From the NCBI GenBank assembly GCA_002733665.1, contig NVWM01000009.1:32828-96827 (forward strand): a DNA stretch of 64,000 nucleotides, read 5' to 3'. The DNA is from Lutibacter sp. (lineage in GTDB: Bacteria > Bacteroidota > Bacteroidia > Flavobacteriales > Flavobacteriaceae). The position numbers were made by a program, and so were the translations under genes. Under the pieces are notes generated by a model. The model saw only the letters and a program-made list of their open reading frames with translations, searched no databases and was not told the origin of the DNA. Position 1 is the first letter of the stretch; every line of letters begins with the position of its first letter. This document shows, piece after piece, positions 63,103 to 64,000 of this stretch.

Positions 63103-63627
63103 ATGAGATTATTAAAATTTTTACCCTTAGTTTTATTGTTATTTGTAGTTTCTTGTTCAACAGTTAGAGTTGCGACAGACTATGACACAAAAGCAGATTT
63201 TACTCAATATAAAACTTTTGCTTTTTACAAAAAAGGAATTGATAAGGTTGATGTTTCAGATTTAGATAAGCGTAGAATATTACGTGCAATTGAAACTGAA
63301 ATGATAGCAAAAGGCATGACAAAATCGGAAAATCCTGATGTGATTATAAATATTTTCGCAAAATCAACTAAGAAAGTAAAAGTATATGATGATTATAATT
63401 ATTTCTGGAGACCTTGGTATTACGGACCAAATTTTGGAACAAGAATATCACAGTATAATGAAGGCACACTATTTATCGATATGATAGATAATGCTAAGAA
63501 AGAATTAGTTTGGCAAGGAATAGGAAGTGGTGCATTGGTAATGAATAATCCTGCTAAAAAAGATGCTAGAATTAAAGAATTTGTTGGAGAGATTATGGCA
63601 AAATACCCACCATTCTCTAAAGAATAA
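63103..63627 (+). CDS. DUF4136 domain lipoprotein
   Basis: 174 residues. A lipoprotein signal (LPLVLLLFVVSCSTV) and the DUF4136 pattern: DYDTKADFTQYKTFAFY, RRILRAIETEMIAKGMTKSENPDVIINIFAKS, GTLFIDMIDNAKKELVWQGIGSG. It is a periplasm-facing lipoprotein of unknown role. A terminator follows at 63647. Confidence 0.9.
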   Translation: MRLLKFLPLVLLLFVVSCSTVRVATDYDTKADFTQYKTFAFYKKGIDKVDVSDLDKRRILRAIETEMIAKGMTKSENPDVIINIFAKSTKKVKVYDDYNYFWRPWYYGPNFGTRISQYNEGTLFIDMIDNAKKELVWQGIGSGALVMNNPAKKDARIKEFVGEIMAKYPPFSKE

Positions 63628-63646
63628 ATTATATAAAATACTTATA

Positions 63647-63680
63647 AGAAACGTTCCGAATTTCGGAACGTTTCTTATTT
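63647..63680 (+). terminator. Terminator after the DUF4136 gene
   Basis: AAGAAACGTTCCG pairs with CGGAACGTTTCTT around AATTT, followed by ATTTTT. Confidence 0.92.
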
Positions 63681-63687
63681 TTACACT

Positions 63688-63855
63688 ATGAGTTACAATA
63701 ATTTACCTAAATTACTACCTGAAGATTTTTATACCAACGAAAAAGGATATCGTGTTTTTACTAAAAAATACCATCTAAAAAGAGGTTATTGCTGTAAGAA
63801 TTCTTGTAAACATTGTCCGTATGGATATGATAAAAAAACAGATAGCTTAAAATAA
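63688..63855 (+). CDS. DUF5522 domain protein
   Basis: 55 residues. YRVFTKKYHLKRGYCCKNSC with KHCPYGYDKK is the DUF5522 core: four Cys (35, 36, 40, 43) arranged as CC-x3-C-x2-C, a probable metal site. The N-terminus NLPKLLPEDFYTNEKG is also conserved in this family. It is a small cytoplasmic protein with no known function and is probably co-transcribed with the DUF4197 gene seven bases later. Confidence 0.85.
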   Translation: MSYNNLPKLLPEDFYTNEKGYRVFTKKYHLKRGYCCKNSCKHCPYGYDKKTDSLK

Positions 63856-63861
63856 AATAAA

Positions 63862-64000
63862 ATGAGAAAATTTCTAATAGTAGTTTTTGTATTACAATTT
63901 GTAGCCTGTGCTGAATTGAATCAAGTGATAAACCAACTTCCAAATGGAGGCTTAACGAATCAGCAAATAGGAAGCGGATTAAAAGAGGCTTTAAATAACG
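63862..64000 (+). CDS. DUF4197 family lipoprotein, truncated by the window end
   Basis: 46 residues are visible. The signal peptide MRKFLIVVFVLQFVAC has a lipobox Cys at 16, and LTNQQIGSGLKEALNN matches the beginning of the DUF4197 domain (LTxxDIxxGLKEAL). The rest of the gene lies beyond the window. The family is probably periplasmic, with unknown function. Confidence 0.75.
   Translation, partial: MRKFLIVVFVLQFVACAELNQVINQLPNGGLTNQQIGSGLKEALNN

Overview
The window is AT-rich and reads as chromosome of a marine-type member of the Flavobacteriaceae (Bacteroidota). The evidence is the set of lineage-typical families (DUF4407, DUF4293, DUF1599, BT_3928-like DoxX, DUF5522, DUF3667, GYDIA-family GHMP kinase), Bacteroidota-type promoters (TAnnTTTG at -7), weak ribosome-binding sites with several TTG starts, many Sec/lipoprotein signal peptides, and a mevalonate pathway in place of the MEP pathway. 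I name no genus.

Layout. 1-7.4 kb: end of a cyclase-family gene, a YjbR-like gene, a gutted DUF885 lipoprotein gene, DUF4407, two GNAT acetyltransferases, PhnA, secreted and TPR proteins, and an M20 dipeptidase. 7.4-10.8 kb: tRNA-Leu(UAG) with a duplicated 3' end, then a SulP transporter plus beta-carbonic anhydrase, a likely bicarbonate uptake/hydration pair. 10.8-20.7 kb: secreted nuclease, thioesterase, an S41 tail-specific protease with a peptidoglycan-binding-like insertion, surE, lpxB, comEC and a POT peptide transporter. 20.8-27.8 kb: mevalonate/isoprenoid cluster (HMG-CoA reductase, GYDIA kinase, diphosphomevalonate decarboxylase, mevalonate kinase, UbiA prenyltransferase) with a BaiN-like flavoprotein inside it. 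27.9-29.5 kb: an MGMT-like protein and an rRNA pseudouridine synthase.

29.6-37.0 kb holds a nitrous oxide reductase (clade II nos) locus: fasciclin lipoprotein, cytochrome c lipoprotein, nosZ, a membrane ORF, nosL, nosD, nosF, nosY. Two identical FNR-like boxes precede it, and one may drive a short terminated transcript. As given, the nosZ signal-peptide region is frameshifted. 37.1-47.4 kb: tRNA-Phe, coaX, an outer-membrane protein, a TPR protein, lptC, a CNNM/CBS protein, a PpiD-type isomerase, rho and DUF4293. 47.5-57.7 kb: phosphodiesterase, truA, an MsbA-like exporter, a broken DUF3667 gene, cdaA, folP, a LOG protein, DUF1599, a DoxX protein, crcB, DUF1684 and an MFS transporter.

57.8-59.0 kb carries a compact minus-strand set: DUF3703, a 33-residue peptide with 11 cysteines, and a SigZ-type sigma factor with a Cys-bearing tail. 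It is a candidate metal/thiol-stress locus and the least-described thing here. 59.0-64.0 kb: a fused IcmF-type acyl-CoA mutase whose linker contains a translated palindromic repeat, then a small HExxH membrane protein, DUF4136, DUF5522 and the start of a DUF4197 lipoprotein.

REP-like palindromic elements (GTCATTCC...GGAATGAC and TCGACT...AGTCGA types) are scattered through at least ten intergenic gaps, and one lies inside icmF.
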